Below, in pieces: positions 26,643 to 35,978 of a stretch of 64,000 nucleotides of DNA; the stretch's first letter is position 1, and each line of letters opens with the position of its first letter. The stretch spans positions 186,001 to 250,000 of the forward strand of contig NZ_BBMP01000006.1 of assembly GCF_000755245.1 (NCBI RefSeq). The letters run 5' to 3'. Source of the stretch: Halococcus sediminicola. GTDB taxonomy: Archaea > Halobacteriota > Halobacteria > Halobacteriales > Halococcaceae. A model generated the notes under the pieces. It made no database searches, had not been told where the DNA came from, and saw only the letters and a list, made by a program, of their open reading frames with translations. Both the position numbers and the translations under genes were made by a program.

Positions 26643-27474
26643 GGCGTATCTGAACGGCGAACCCGTCGTCATCACCGCCGCGCTGACCGGCGGCGTCCAC
26701 GGCAAGGAAGCGAATCCGAACCTTCCGGAGACACCGGAGGAGATCGGGAGCGCAGCCGCCGACGCGGAGTCCGCCGGTGCCGCCATCGTTCACCTCCACG
26801 CCCGACGAGAAAACGGTGAACGTGCCTTTTCGACCGAACGTTTTCAAGCAGTGACGGACGCTGTGCGTGAACGGACCGACGACGTCATCATCCAGCACTC
26901 GACCGGCGGGACTGGCGCACCGATCGAACAACGGCGGCAGTCGCTCCACACCGATCCGTCACCGGAGATGGCATCGCTCGATATGGGACCGCTGAATCGT
27001 TACGTCCACCTGACCAGCGAGAACACGCGCGCAACCATCGATGCACTCTACGACGAAATGGCTGACCGCGGCATCAAGCCGGAACTCGAAGTGTTCAACG
27101 ATGGTCACCGTAACGAAGTCCACGGACTGCTCGAGAGACGCGATCTCGACGACCCCGTGTACGCGACGCTCATCTTCGGGTCGGGGACGCTCACGCGCCC
27201 ACGTCCACGGAATTTCCTGAATGCCATCGATGACCTCCCCGACGGCGCGATGTTCAACACGCTTGGTTTCGGCCCGCATCAGCTTCCCTTTACCACGATG
27301 GGAATTCTCTTCGGTGGGCACGTCCGTGTCGGTCTCGAAGACAACGTCTATTACCGACGCGGCGACCTCGCGGAGAGTACTGCACAACTCGTCGGGAGAA
27401 CCGCAGACATCGCCGGAATCCTCGGTCGGGAGGTCGCAACGCCGACGCAGGCACGACGGATCCTCGGCCTCTGA
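26632..27474 (+). CDS. BKACE family beta-keto acid cleavage enzyme (DUF849)
   Basis: A 280-residue TIM-barrel enzyme of the family that cleaves beta-keto acids with acetyl-CoA, the best known member acting on 3-keto-5-aminohexanoate in lysine fermentation. Visible motifs are ITAALTGG at the N terminus, the zinc-binding AAIVHLHAR (about 44-52), a QHSTGG strand and LEVFNDGH. The start MGYEAYLNGEPVV overlaps the end of the small Cys4 gene. The substrate varies widely in this family and cannot be predicted here. Confidence 0.9.
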   Translation: MGYEAYLNGEPVVITAALTGGVHGKEANPNLPETPEEIGSAAADAESAGAAIVHLHARRENGERAFSTERFQAVTDAVRERTDDVIIQHSTGGTGAPIEQRRQSLHTDPSPEMASLDMGPLNRYVHLTSENTRATIDALYDEMADRGIKPELEVFNDGHRNEVHGLLERRDLDDPVYATLIFGSGTLTRPRPRNFLNAIDDLPDGAMFNTLGFGPHQLPFTTMGILFGGHVRVGLEDNVYYRRGDLAESTAQLVGRTADIAGILGREVATPTQARRILGL

Positions 27475-27491
27475 TTGCCGAACGTGGTGTG

Positions 27492-27860
27492 TTAGTCTGA
27501 ATTCATGCTGACTGTGGGTTCCTGAACCCACTCCTCGGCCCACGCCTCGATTTCGTCGAAGACAGGACAGAGCGATGTCCCTTTCTCCGTCAGTGCGTAG
27601 TACGTCGCCACGGGGGCGTCCTCTTCGAGTCGGCGCGTAATGAACCCCGTCTCTTGAAGATCACTCAGGACGCGTGACAGCGTTCGAGAGCTCGCGTCAG
27701 TGGAGCGCTTGAGTTCGTTGAACCGCTTTTCACCCTCTTGGAGGTCGTGCAGCACGATGAGTCGCCACTGCGACCCGATCTGCTCCAACGAATCGATGAC
27801 CGAACACGCTCCCTCATCGTACAGGTCGTCCACTTCCTTCCGCGTCTTGTTCACTGCCAT
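27492..27860 (-). CDS. HxlR-family winged-helix regulator
   Basis: A 122-residue HxlR/MarR-like DNA-binding protein. The core LEQIGSQWRLIVLHDLQEG and RFNELKRSTDASSRTLSRVL form helices 2 to 4, with recognition helix near 55-68, followed by the wing. C19 precedes the core at the place of the redox-sensing cysteine in HxlR regulators such as YodB and HypR. It faces doxX across a 244-bp promoter region containing three copies of an AGTGATAC element, which are candidate binding sites. A CCTATATGTG TATA-like box serves its own strand. Confidence 0.9.
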   Translation of the reverse strand: MAVNKTRKEVDDLYDEGACSVIDSLEQIGSQWRLIVLHDLQEGEKRFNELKRSTDASSRTLSRVLSDLQETGFITRRLEEDAPVATYYALTEKGTSLCPVFDEIEAWAEEWVQEPTVSMNSD

Positions 27861-27922
27861 GAGATGCTACCTAGACTATGATCTTCCGCACACATATAGG
27901 TTCGTATCCGAATCCGGTTACA

Positions 27923-28038
27923 AAGTGATACTGGAAATAGCCCATCCTCCTCCGGATAACACCCACACAACCTGGTATCACTAATGACAGCAAGATTATA
28001 AGTAGGTTCCAGAACGAACTAGATACTGTAGTGATACC
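27923..28038. promoter_or_regulatory. Three AGTGATAC operator-like sites and promoter of the doxX operon
   Basis: AAGTGATACTGG at 27923-27934, its inverse GGTATCACTA at 27974-27983 and TAGTGATACC at 28029-28038 share an 8-bp core. The last two are perfect 10-bp inverted copies. They flank the TATA-like GATTATAAG (27994-28002), with the third just past the predicted transcription start. A Shine-Dalgarno GGAGGTGA at 28090-28097 precedes the doxX ATG. Occupancy of the outer sites would cover the promoter, as expected for repression by the adjacent HxlR protein. Confidence 0.6.
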
Positions 28039-28104
28039 GAATGCTGCTCCCACGACCGTTGCACAACCCGACAATCATCCGACCATACAGGAGGTGAGAG
28101 CCTA

Positions 28105-28527
28105 ATGGCAATCGATGCTGGACTCGGAGCCATCGTGTTCCTGATCGCGCGTATCCTCTTCGGTGGACTGTTCATATATCAGGGCCTCAACCACTTCCTG
28201 AATACCGATGCGATGGCCGAGTATGCCGAGTTCAAGAACGTGACCGCGGCGCGATTCGGTGTCCTCGCCTCGGGTGGATTGCTCGTACTCGGCGGACTCG
28301 GTATCCTCCTTGGCGTGTATCCAGCAATCGCCGCAGGACTACTCGTGGTGTTCCTCCTTATCGTGACACCACAGATGCACGATTTCTGGGCCGTGCCCGA
28401 GGACCAACAGCAAGACGAGATGACGAGTTTCATCAAGAACGTCGAACTCCTCGCTGCCTCGTTGGTTTTCCTCGCTCTCAGCAGTGAGACGTGGGCCTAT
28501 GCACTCGGCATTGGACTCGGACTATAG
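28105..28527 (+). CDS. DoxX-family membrane protein
   Basis: A 140-residue protein with four membrane helices. The family motif appears as ARILFGGLFIYQGLNHF in helix 1, with the conserved region around YAEFKNV and a QMHDFW segment near 90. DoxX relatives are linked to quinone, thiol or thiosulfate redox chemistry. It is the first gene of a probable operon with a VOC relic and an esterase, under the HxlR-type promoter. An ideal Shine-Dalgarno sequence makes it one of the leadered genes in the window. Confidence 0.88.
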   Translation: MAIDAGLGAIVFLIARILFGGLFIYQGLNHFLNTDAMAEYAEFKNVTAARFGVLASGGLLVLGGLGILLGVYPAIAAGLLVVFLLIVTPQMHDFWAVPEDQQQDEMTSFIKNVELLAASLVFLALSSETWAYALGIGLGL

Positions 28528-28569
28528 CAGAGCGAGAGAACTCCGTTCCACAACCACCCAAGACATCAC

Positions 28570-28761
28570 ATGAATAACGAAACAAGCGGACTTCACCACG
28601 TAGTGTCCATCGAAACCAACAAACCGAGCTTCACCCGTGACAAGTCCTTCACAAGACTGGGAACAAGGCTAAGGCTCTCGTCGTGGTTAGAGAGTGGACA
28701 AGGTATGTTCGAACAGCACCTTCCCGAGATCGAATCGGCTCGCATACCGGAGGCACACTGA
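28570..28761 (+). pseudogene. Relic of a VOC dioxygenase with large internal deletion
   Basis: A 63-codon frame that joins the beginning of a VOC dioxygenase (SGLHHVVSIET, compare PGLHHVTAIAS of the gene at 23953) to its end (SSWLES..FEQHLPEIES, compare PEWLEDERDEIESRLPSFES), with some 250 residues missing between. The codons for WLE are identical (TGGTTAGAG) in the two genes. The start and stop codons remain, so a short peptide could be made but would have no barrel. It lies between doxX and an esterase, where an intact dioxygenase would be expected in a quinone-detoxification operon. Confidence 0.65.
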
Positions 28762-28762
28762 C

Positions 28763-29413
28763 GTGACTGGACCCCATCAAAACCAACCCCTCGTGACGGC
28801 CGGCGCGTCCGTGGAGGCTGCCGAGGCCGCTGTCGTTCTCGTTCACGGCCGTGGAGCGACCGCTCGGAGTATCGTCCAGATGACCGATGAGTTCGACCAC
28901 GACGATATCGCGTATCTCGCCCCACAGGCCGCCCGCAATACGTGGTATCCGAACGCGTTTACTGCACCCATCGAATCGAACGAACCCGAGCGCACGTCGG
29001 GGCTGCAAGCCATCGCTGACGCCGTGAGTAAGGCCAACGAGGCGGACATTTCGACGGACCGTGTGATGATCCTTGGTTTCTCACAGGGCGCGTGTCTCGC
29101 GAGCGAGTTCGTCGGGCGCAACCCAACGCGCTACGGTGGGCTTGCAGTCTTGAGCGGCGGTCTCATCGGTGAAGACGTTGCCCCCGACGACTACGAGGGT
29201 GACCTTGCGGACACGTCCGTGTTCCTCGGCTGTAGCGACGTGGACCCACACATCCCCGAAGAACGAGTCCGTACGACAGCCGATGTCTTCGAACGGATGG
29301 ACGCCGACGTGACCATGCGTCTCTACGAAGGAATGAGCCACGGCATCAACGAGGACGAACTTCATGCGGTGGCCGATCTCCTCGATGGTCTCACTCGGGA
29401 TAGTCCCCAGTGA
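28763..29413 (+). CDS. Alpha/beta hydrolase, phospholipase/carboxylesterase (MhqD-like)
   Basis: A 216-residue serine hydrolase. The nucleophile elbow is GFSQGAC (about 106-112), preceded by the oxyanion region LVHGRGAT (about 26-33). The catalytic acid is probably in SDVDPHIPEERV and the histidine in GMSHGINEDE. The protein starts with GTG one base after the relic's stop, indicating that it belonged to the same operon. MhqD-type carboxylesterases act in methylhydroquinone resistance; the natural substrate is unknown. Confidence 0.88.
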   Translation: MTGPHQNQPLVTAGASVEAAEAAVVLVHGRGATARSIVQMTDEFDHDDIAYLAPQAARNTWYPNAFTAPIESNEPERTSGLQAIADAVSKANEADISTDRVMILGFSQGACLASEFVGRNPTRYGGLAVLSGGLIGEDVAPDDYEGDLADTSVFLGCSDVDPHIPEERVRTTADVFERMDADVTMRLYEGMSHGINEDELHAVADLLDGLTRDSPQ

Positions 29414-29804
29414 GTTCAGCCAGTCACCTCGGGAGACACCCACTGCGGATGGATGGCTGTATACTGCCGCAGCGCACGGCCAAGCACGAACTCGACGATG
29501 AACTCGGCCGCCAGTGGCCTCTCGTCACCGACAGTATTAGCGTGCCGGATAGCTACACCGTCGCTGCGGACTGATCCAGTCCGCGGCTCGGTTCGACTTG
29601 CTTCTCCTGAGCAGCACTCGTCAGTTCAAGCGAAAATCGTTCTACGACACGCCGATACGATCGCAGCTAATTCGATGGAGTATCCGAGTCGTTGCGGAGA
29701 AATCATTGGCTTTGGGTGGATATCGCAACCGAACACCGTATGATAGTTGGTATGACGTACCGCCAAAGAAACGTCATATGACGTGATCGCGTTAGTTTCC
29801 CCTC
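29414..29804. other. 391-bp gap with a possible small ORF or gene remnant
   Basis: The only protein-like frame is a 41-codon ORF on the plus strand (29449-29574) that begins MDGCILPQRTAKHELDDELG and ends VPDSYTVAAD. It has haloarchaeal codon use but no recognised family, and could be a small protein or the tail of a lost gene. The rest is AT-richer and contains the ATGACGT repeat cluster described separately. No RNA gene is seen. Confidence 0.35.
29751..29784. promoter_or_regulatory. Three ATGACGT half-sites upstream of the TrkA-C gene
   Basis: TATGACGT (29751-29758) and ACGTCATA (29771-29778) form a perfect 8-bp inverted repeat with a 12-nt spacer, and a third ATGACGT follows at 29778-29784, sharing the central CATATG. 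The cluster ends 20 nt before the ATG at 29805. The half-site equals that in front of the aldehyde dehydrogenase at 4643. Confidence 0.5.
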
Positions 29805-30566
29805 ATGGCGACACCAATAGCGATCATCACCCTCCTGCTCGTGGCAGCCGTCTCGCTGTTGATCATTCGTACTGGCGCCATCGCGCTCGTAATGACTGGC
29901 ATGGCACGGGAAATCGCCTCGTTTCAGGCTTCCTCGGCGTTTTCGGGTGCGGGATTCACCACCGACGAAGCCGAGCGCGCGCTTGCGACACCACAGCGGC
30001 GTGCAATCGTCAAAACCCTCATTCGAGCGGGGAGTATCGGTATCGTCACTTCCGTCGCGTCGCTCGCGCTTTGGTTCACCCAAGTCAATACGTTTGCCGG
30101 GCCTCAGGTAGCGTACCTCGTCGTCGGTGCCGTCGTGCTCGGGCTATTCGCTCGAAGTCGCTGGTTCAACCGCCTCATTACTCCCGGCATCGAGTGGGCG
30201 CTCAACCGGACTACCACGCTTGAATTTAACGACTACACACATCTCCTGGAATTTCGGGAAGGTTATCGAATCGCGGAACTCGAAACGGAAGACAACGACT
30301 GGCTCGCCGGAGGATCGCTCGGCAGTCTTGACCTCAATGCCGAGGGCGTGATGATATTGGGGATCAATCGACGAGACGGATCGTATATCAGCCCGCCCGA
30401 CCCGAACTACACCCTCCAGTCCGGTGACACACTTACCGCCTACGGGAAGAAAGATAGATTGGTTGAACTCTCGGAACGTACGGAGGACGATGAGAGAGCC
30501 CATACCGAAGCCATCGAAGACCACGAGCTGAATACTGAAGAGGGAGAATTTCCCACATACTCGTAG
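29805..30566 (+). CDS. Membrane protein with C-terminal TrkA-C (RCK_C) domain
   Basis: A 253-residue protein. The N-terminal half has two clear hydrophobic segments plus others (IAIITLLLVAAVSLLII and AYLVVGAVVLGLFA), flanking FSGAGFTTDEAE. Residues about 155-230 fit a TrkA-C domain, with IAELETEDNDWLAGGSLGSL, GVMILGINRRDG and TLQSGDTLTAYG, the fold that binds nucleotides or other small ligands on potassium channels and transporters. The acidic tail is probably disordered. A ligand-gated ion-flux or sensing role is inferred. The promoter carries three ATGACGT sites. Confidence 0.8.
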   Translation: MATPIAIITLLLVAAVSLLIIRTGAIALVMTGMAREIASFQASSAFSGAGFTTDEAERALATPQRRAIVKTLIRAGSIGIVTSVASLALWFTQVNTFAGPQVAYLVVGAVVLGLFARSRWFNRLITPGIEWALNRTTTLEFNDYTHLLEFREGYRIAELETEDNDWLAGGSLGSLDLNAEGVMILGINRRDGSYISPPDPNYTLQSGDTLTAYGKKDRLVELSERTEDDERAHTEAIEDHELNTEEGEFPTYS

Positions 30567-30761
30567 ATCGGTTTTGTGCTTCCGATCGATCCCATCCTCA
30601 GAATTCGGTAGGCCGATCGGGTACTCCGCTTGTCCTCTGTGCTCACGGTTTCGGTGTCAACTGAACTCGGGTGGTATACTGGCTATTCACAGGCTCCTGC
30701 AAAGTCGATTTCAGTCTCTATTGTGTGAAAAATCCAGTCGTCTGAGTGCAGACTTCTGGGA

Positions 30762-31640
30762 TCAGCCGAACTTGCCGGTGATGTAGTCTTCGACGCGCTG
30801 GCTGTCGGGGTTCTCGAAGATCTCGTTGGTGTCGCCGTACTCGACGAGTTCGCCGCCGGTGAGGAAGACCGCCGTTTGGTCCGAGATACGAGCCGCCTGC
30901 TGCATGTTGTGGGTGACGACGACCACGGTGTAGTCGTCGGCGAGCTCCTCGATGAGGTCCTCGATCTTCGCGGTCGCGATCGGGTCGAGCGCGCTCGCGG
31001 GTTCGTCCATCAGGATGACCTCAGGGTCGACGGCGAGACAGCGCGCGATGCAGAGGCGCTGTTGTTGTCCTCCTGACAATCCAAGTGCATTGTCGTCGAG
31101 CCGGTCGTCGACCTCCTCCCAGAGGGCGGCCTGTCGGAGCGCGCGCTCGACGAGCGCGTCCTCGTCGCCGGCGTCGTCGCCGAACAGCCGCGCGAGCAGC
31201 CCGGTCTCGACGTCGCCGTGTTTGCGCGGGCCGTACGAGACGTTCTTTCGAATCGACTTGGGGAACGGGTTCGGCTGCTGGAACACCATCCCGACGCGCT
31301 TTCTGAGCTCGACGAGATCGACGCCGTCGCCGTAGATCTCCTGGCCATCGAGTGCGACGCTGCCCTCGACGCGCGCGCTCTTGACGCGGTCGTTCATCCT
31401 GTTCAGACAGCGAAGAAACGTCGACTTCCCGCAGCCCGACGGGCCGATGAGCGCCGTGACGCTCTCTGCGGGGATGTCGAGGCTGATCCCTTCGAGCGCC
31501 TGCTCGTCGCCGTAGAAGACATCGAGGTCGTCGATGTCGAACTTCGTCCTGTTGTCGAAGTCGTAGTTCGTCCACTCCGGTTCGGTGCGTTCGTCGCTCT
31601 CGCCGGCGGTCCGGTCGCGGTCCTGTTGTAGCGTGCTCAT
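30762..31640 (-). CDS. pstB: Phosphate ABC transporter ATP-binding protein
   Basis: A 292-residue ATPase that powers high-affinity phosphate uptake. Walker A is GPSGCGKST (66-74), the signature is LSGGQQQR and Walker B is VILMDEP. The N-terminal 35 residues are an acidic haloarchaeal extension. An insertion around [14 protein letters not shown] lies between the Q-loop and signature. It overlaps pstA by 4 nt and is the last gene of pstSCAB. No phoU follows within the window. Confidence 0.96.
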   Translation of the reverse strand: MSTLQQDRDRTAGESDERTEPEWTNYDFDNRTKFDIDDLDVFYGDEQALEGISLDIPAESVTALIGPSGCGKSTFLRCLNRMNDRVKSARVEGSVALDGQEIYGDGVDLVELRKRVGMVFQQPNPFPKSIRKNVSYGPRKHGDVETGLLARLFGDDAGDEDALVERALRQAALWEEVDDRLDDNALGLSGGQQQRLCIARCLAVDPEVILMDEPASALDPIATAKIEDLIEELADDYTVVVVTHNMQQAARISDQTAVFLTGGELVEYGDTNEIFENPDSQRVEDYITGKFG

Positions 31641-33274
31641 GATTGAAGTTTGGTGTCGAAGTAGCGCCGCGAGGCGATGCCGACCGCGTAGAAGGCGAAG
31701 ACCACCAGCAGGAGAACGAGCGCCGTCCCCCACGAGAACCCCTCGCCCACGTCGCCGACGCCGGCCGTGATGGTGGCGAACAGCTGGTAGGGCAGCGCCG
31801 TCGCCGGCTGGAGCAGTGCGTCGGTGTTGAGGAACGACAGCTCGACGAACGGGAACGACGAGGTGAACGCCGCCCCGAAGTTCAACAGATCGGGTCCGGT
31901 CTCGGGGAACGGTTCGCCGGTGAGGACGAGCAGGATGGGCGCGGTCTCGCCCGCGATGCGGCCCACGCCGAGGATCGCACCAGTCACGACGCCCGGCATC
32001 GCCGCCGGTAGGACGACGCTCTTGATCGTCTGCCAGCGACTCACGCCGAGGGCGGCGCTCGCGTCGCGGTACTGGTCGGGCACGTTGAGCAGGGCCTCGC
32101 GGCTCGTGATGATGACGAGGGGCAGGAGCATGAAACTGAGCACCAGCATGCCCGACAGCAGGCTGCTCCCGTTGCCGATGCGCGGCACGAGGAAGGCCAA
32201 CCCGAAGAGCCCGTAGACGATGCTCGGGGTGCTCCAGAGTCCGTTCGTGGCGATCTCGACGAGCGACGTGATCCGACCCTGTTCGGCGTACTCGGTCAGG
32301 AATACTGCTGTGCCGACCCCGAGCGGGATGGCGACCGACACCGCACCGACGACCAGCCAGACGGTACCGACGATGGCCGGCGCGACGCCGTTGATCGCGT
32401 TGGTGATCGCGAACCCCTCCATCACGAACGGCCAGTGGAACCAGAGCAGGGGAGCGCTGATGACGACGTACTCGTCCCAGCCGGGTGGCTGAAACCATGT
32501 CACCGGCTCCCAGAACAGCCCGAAACGGATGCCTTCGGTCATCGGCCCCCAGCCGCGCACGGCGATAAAGGAGATGAGGACGACCAGCAGCGCGATCATG
32601 CCCGCCGCGTTCGCGCTCACGAGCAGCGACGCGCCGCGCGCCTTGCCCTGCGTGCCGAAGCCAGCGGCCGCCTGCGCGCCGACCCACGCGAGCACCAATC
32701 CGGCGACGCCGAGCAGGATCGGCAGGGTCGTCTCGGGCGTGAACGCGGCCGACAGGCCCTCCGGCTGCCATCGCCAGTCCGGGCCGATGACGTCCGTCAG
32801 AACGATCCCACCCACCACGAGTGAGAACCCGCCACCCGTCGCCGCGAGCGCGCTGTCTTCTTGCGGAACGATCGCCAGCACGATCCCGAGCGCCGCGCCG
32901 GCGAGCGCGCCGAGCGGCCACAGAGTACCGAATCCGAGTGTCTGTGCGCTCACGAGTCCGCCGGCGACGAGCCCGACGAGACCGAAGACGGTCGCGAGCG
33001 ACGTGCCGGCGGTGTGGTCCGGTGCGGTGTCGAGCACGCTCAGTTTGGCGGCGACGACGACCGCGATCAGACAGCACGCCGCCGCGACGAGTGCGAGCGC
33101 AAGCACGTCGAACAGCGACGCACCCGTGATCGTGGTGGGAACGACCTGGACGAACGCGAGCAGGCTCGCGACGAGCACGATGGCACCGAGCGTGACGACC
33201 GCCCCACCGGCGTACCGCAGCGGGCCGGTGCTTCCCCGATCGAGCGCGCTCGCAACACCCGTGTCCGTGCTCAT
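31637..33274 (-). CDS. pstA: Phosphate ABC transporter permease PstA with long membrane N-terminal extension
   Basis: A 545-residue permease, far longer than the roughly 300 residues usual in bacteria. The first 250 or so residues add about six predicted membrane helices separated by acidic loops. The canonical permease domain follows, with [16 protein letters not shown], the [14 protein letters not shown] segment and the EAA-loop region [21 protein letters not shown] that docks PstB. It overlaps pstC and pstB by 4 nt each (ATGA junctions), so the proteins are translated in a coupled manner. Confidence 0.94.
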   Translation of the reverse strand: MSTDTGVASALDRGSTGPLRYAGGAVVTLGAIVLVASLLAFVQVVPTTITGASLFDVLALALVAAACCLIAVVVAAKLSVLDTAPDHTAGTSLATVFGLVGLVAGGLVSAQTLGFGTLWPLGALAGAALGIVLAIVPQEDSALAATGGGFSLVVGGIVLTDVIGPDWRWQPEGLSAAFTPETTLPILLGVAGLVLAWVGAQAAAGFGTQGKARGASLLVSANAAGMIALLVVLISFIAVRGWGPMTEGIRFGLFWEPVTWFQPPGWDEYVVISAPLLWFHWPFVMEGFAITNAINGVAPAIVGTVWLVVGAVSVAIPLGVGTAVFLTEYAEQGRITSLVEIATNGLWSTPSIVYGLFGLAFLVPRIGNGSSLLSGMLVLSFMLLPLVIITSREALLNVPDQYRDASAALGVSRWQTIKSVVLPAAMPGVVTGAILGVGRIAGETAPILLVLTGEPFPETGPDLLNFGAAFTSSFPFVELSFLNTDALLQPATALPYQLFATITAGVGDVGEGFSWGTALVLLLVVFAFYAVGIASRRYFDTKLQS

Positions 33275-34326
33275 GTGTCGCCCCCGAGCGTTCGCTCCAT
33301 CCGTCGTTCGACGTACTGCGAGCCGATGCTCAGGCCGAGCACAGTGACGAAGAGAACGACGCCGGCGGCGAACAGCGCGCTCATCTGCGAGCCGCTGGCG
33401 ATGCCGTACTGGCTGGCGATGAGGCTCGTGAGCGTCTCGGTGTTGCCGAACACGTCATACAGCGGGTCGGGAAGCGCCTGTGCGTGAGCGAGGATCACCG
33501 TCGCGGCCATCGTCTCGCCGACGGCGCGGCCGATGCCGAGCAGGACGGCCGCCGACACGCCCGAAAAGGCCGCCGGCAGCGTCACAGCGGTCGTCGTCTG
33601 CCAGTCTGTCGCCCCGAGCGCGAGCGAGCCGTCCTTCATCGGGCCGGGCACGCTCGCGATGGCGTCCTCGGCGACCGATACCACGGTCGGGAGCGCCATC
33701 GCGCCGATGACGATGCCGACGACGAACAGGCTCCCGAACGTCGGGAGCGAGAACTCCTCGGCCATGAACGGGTTGAGAACGACGAAGCCGATGAACCCAT
33801 AGACGATGGAGGGAATCCCCGCGAGCGCCTCGACGGCGGGCTTGAGGAGCCCACGCGCCCAGTCGGGAGCCATCTCGGCGATGAACACCGCGCCGGCGAC
33901 GCCGAGCGGGGCGGCGATGGCGGTGGCGATGAGCGTCGTGACGAGTGTGCCCCACATCATCGGCACGAGCGAGTAGATCTCCGCGCTCGGGTCCCACAAC
34001 GCACCGCCCGTCTTCGTCAGGATGTCGAGACCCATGAGCCGGAAGGCCGGAATCGACTGCACCACGAGATAGATCGTGATGAGCCCGAGCACGAGCACCG
34101 TCACGACCGTCGCCGCGAGCGCGAGCACGCGGGCGGTCGTTCCCTGCTCGTTGAAGACCCCGTAGACGACGACCAGCGCGAACGCCGCGAGCGGGTAGAT
34201 CACCAGACCGGGCGCGAGGAAGAAGGTCAGCGCGACCGCCACCAGCGTGATCCCGAGCAGCACGCCGACGGGGGTCGCGATCGAGAGCGCTTCGAACCGG
34301 TCGACGAGCCCGCGTTCGACGCTCAT
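33271..34326 (-). CDS. pstC: Phosphate ABC transporter permease PstC
   Basis: A 351-residue permease with eight or so membrane helices. The EAA loop is [21 protein letters not shown] and the conserved [16 protein letters not shown] and [14 protein letters not shown] helices are present. The first 90 residues form two or three additional helices before the VVQSIPAF segment. It pairs with PstA to form the membrane channel, and overlaps pstS and pstA by 4 nt. Confidence 0.95.
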   Translation of the reverse strand: MSVERGLVDRFEALSIATPVGVLLGITLVAVALTFFLAPGLVIYPLAAFALVVVYGVFNEQGTTARVLALAATVVTVLVLGLITIYLVVQSIPAFRLMGLDILTKTGGALWDPSAEIYSLVPMMWGTLVTTLIATAIAAPLGVAGAVFIAEMAPDWARGLLKPAVEALAGIPSIVYGFIGFVVLNPFMAEEFSLPTFGSLFVVGIVIGAMALPTVVSVAEDAIASVPGPMKDGSLALGATDWQTTTAVTLPAAFSGVSAAVLLGIGRAVGETMAATVILAHAQALPDPLYDVFGNTETLTSLIASQYGIASGSQMSALFAAGVVLFVTVLGLSIGSQYVERRMERTLGGDT

Positions 34327-35411
34327 CGCTTGGCGTTAGGGAGTTTTTCGCGCTGTTTCTTCCGGCGTTTCGGTGGCAGCGCCGAGTAGCCCACGGCCTT
34401 GACGAACGACTGCTGGCCGTACCCGCTGACGAGCATCCGCAATAGTGCGGCTTCCTTCTTCGAGGTGCCGTCGTAGGTGTAACAGTGCAGATCGCGTGCG
34501 AGCGGGTAGCCGCCCTCGGCGAGGTTCTCGCCGGGCACGTACTTCGTTCCCTGGAAGGTGAGCGCGATGGCCGGCACCGAGTCGTCGACGAACGCGAGCG
34601 CCATGTACGCGAGCGCGTTCGTCGAGTTGGTGACGATCTGTTTGACCTGCTGATTTTCACCTTTGCGGATGTCGACGCCGGGGATCGCGGCGTTCGGGTC
34701 GCCGAAGAGGTTGTTCCGGAAGGCGGTGTCGGTGCCGGACCCCTCAGAGCGCCCGACGACCTGGATCTCCGTGCTCGGACCGGAGTAGCCCGGCACCCCC
34801 CTCCAGTCGGTGATCTCGCCCTTGTAGATGGCTTTGAGTGTTTTCGCCGAGATCTCGCTGACGCCCGCTTCTTTGATCGCCTGACTGACGACGATCGGCT
34901 GGGCGTCGACGCCCACCACATGATCCTCGTACTTCGAGAGTTTCTTCTCCGCGAGATCGGGAAACTCGGCTTTCACCGGCGCGCTCGAATTGCCGAGATC
35001 GAGCCGACCGCTGCGCAGTTTTTCGAGACCGGTCCCCGAGTGGCTGAGACTCACGCTCACCACGATCGGCGGCGAGTCGCTCTTGGTCGCGTCGAAACCG
35101 TACAGTCCGGCCCAGTAGTCGGCGAGGCGCTCGTCGGTGTCGATGCCGTATTTGGTCGGTTTCCAGAACTTTCCCTCGGATGGGGCGGCGTTCGTTCCCC
35201 AGAACGAGGCGGCCCTGTCGACGACCGGGTACACCGTCGATGAGCCACCCGCCTTCAGGGTCGGCGCGTCGCCCGTTTCACCGCCCGAAGAATCGTTCGC
35301 GTCCGCGCTGTCCGGCGGCGTCGCGCTCGTGCTGATACAGCCAGCAAGCCCCGCGCACAGTCCGGCCCCGCCCGCCAGCACTGCGCGCCGACTCACAGGC
35401 GTTTCCTGCAT
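34323..35411 (-). CDS. pstS: Phosphate-binding lipoprotein PstS
   Basis: A 362-residue extracytoplasmic phosphate receptor. The N terminus has a twin-arginine signal, SRRAVLAGGAG, and a lipobox LAGC with C25 as the likely lipidated residue, typical of haloarchaeal Tat lipoproteins. The mature part contains AGGSSTVYPV and GRSEGSGT, which bind the phosphate oxygens. The C terminus is strongly basic (PPKRRKKQREK), unusual for a secreted haloarchaeal protein. It is first in the pstSCAB operon; phosphate-starvation control is expected from the family but no Pho-box consensus could be verified. Confidence 0.95.
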   Translation of the reverse strand: MQETPVSRRAVLAGGAGLCAGLAGCISTSATPPDSADANDSSGGETGDAPTLKAGGSSTVYPVVDRAASFWGTNAAPSEGKFWKPTKYGIDTDERLADYWAGLYGFDATKSDSPPIVVSVSLSHSGTGLEKLRSGRLDLGNSSAPVKAEFPDLAEKKLSKYEDHVVGVDAQPIVVSQAIKEAGVSEISAKTLKAIYKGEITDWRGVPGYSGPSTEIQVVGRSEGSGTDTAFRNNLFGDPNAAIPGVDIRKGENQQVKQIVTNSTNALAYMALAFVDDSVPAIALTFQGTKYVPGENLAEGGYPLARDLHCYTYDGTSKKEAALLRMLVSGYGQQSFVKAVGYSALPPKRRKKQREKLPNAKR

Positions 35412-35434
35412 CAGTCATCGCTAACCGCAGGGAG

Positions 35435-35444
35435 GATAAATACT
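35435..35444 (-). promoter_or_regulatory. TATA box of the pstSCAB operon
   Basis: On the minus strand AGTATTTATC is centred about 28 nt upstream of the pstS ATG at 35411, giving a leaderless or near-leaderless transcript. A second AT-rich palindrome TCTATATAGA lies at 35456-35465 and may be an alternative TATA element or a regulator site. Confidence 0.5.
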
Positions 35445-35479
35445 CTACTATGAAATCTATATAGACGTGGGTACGGGCG

Positions 35480-35899
35480 CTACGATTCGTCGCCGTCGAA
35501 GCCGAGCGCCGCCGAGTTGATGCAGTAGCGCTTACCCGTGGGTTCCGGTCCGTCATCGAAGACGTGGCCGAGATGGCCGCCACAGGTCGCACAGACCACT
35601 TCGGTGCGCTCCATTCCGTGACTGGTGTCGCGCCGGAGCTCGACGTTCCCCTCGTCGGCGACGTCCGAGAAGCTCGGCCACCCCGTTTTGGACTCGAACT
35701 TGGTGTCCGAGGAGAACAGTTCGGTGCCACAGCCCGCACAGACGAAGGTGCCGTCGTCGTGCTGGTCAAGTAACTCGCCGCTGAATTTGGGTTCGGTGCC
35801 CTGCTCGCGCAGGATCTCGTACTCCTCGTCGGTCAGCACCTCGCGCCACTCCTCGTCGGTTTCTGGCAGTTCGCCGGTCGTCGCGGGTTCGTTCGACAT
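35480..35899 (-). CDS. msrB: Peptide-methionine (R)-S-oxide reductase
   Basis: A 139-residue MsrB that reduces the R-sulfoxide of protein methionine. The structural zinc is held by C54, C57, C103 and C106 (CAGC and CATC), and the catalytic cysteine is C126 in RYCINSAAL. The GWPSF and GHLGHVF motifs are intact. The N-terminal 20 residues are an acidic extension. No msrA is nearby. Confidence 0.96.
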   Translation of the reverse strand: MSNEPATTGELPETDEEWREVLTDEEYEILREQGTEPKFSGELLDQHDDGTFVCAGCGTELFSSDTKFESKTGWPSFSDVADEGNVELRRDTSHGMERTEVVCATCGGHLGHVFDDGPEPTGKRYCINSAALGFDGDES

Positions 35900-35978
35900 A
35901 CCGAACGGAGGGGACGCACGCTTTTGGCTGTTGTGGCGTGGCGGAGCGACCGCTGGGTGGGTCGTATTCGCTCGAAAA

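Noticed and set aside
29453-29743. A 96-codon plus-strand open frame in the gap after the esterase
   Set aside because: Ser/Arg-rich composition with no domain; the competing frame at 29449-29574 has better codon use.
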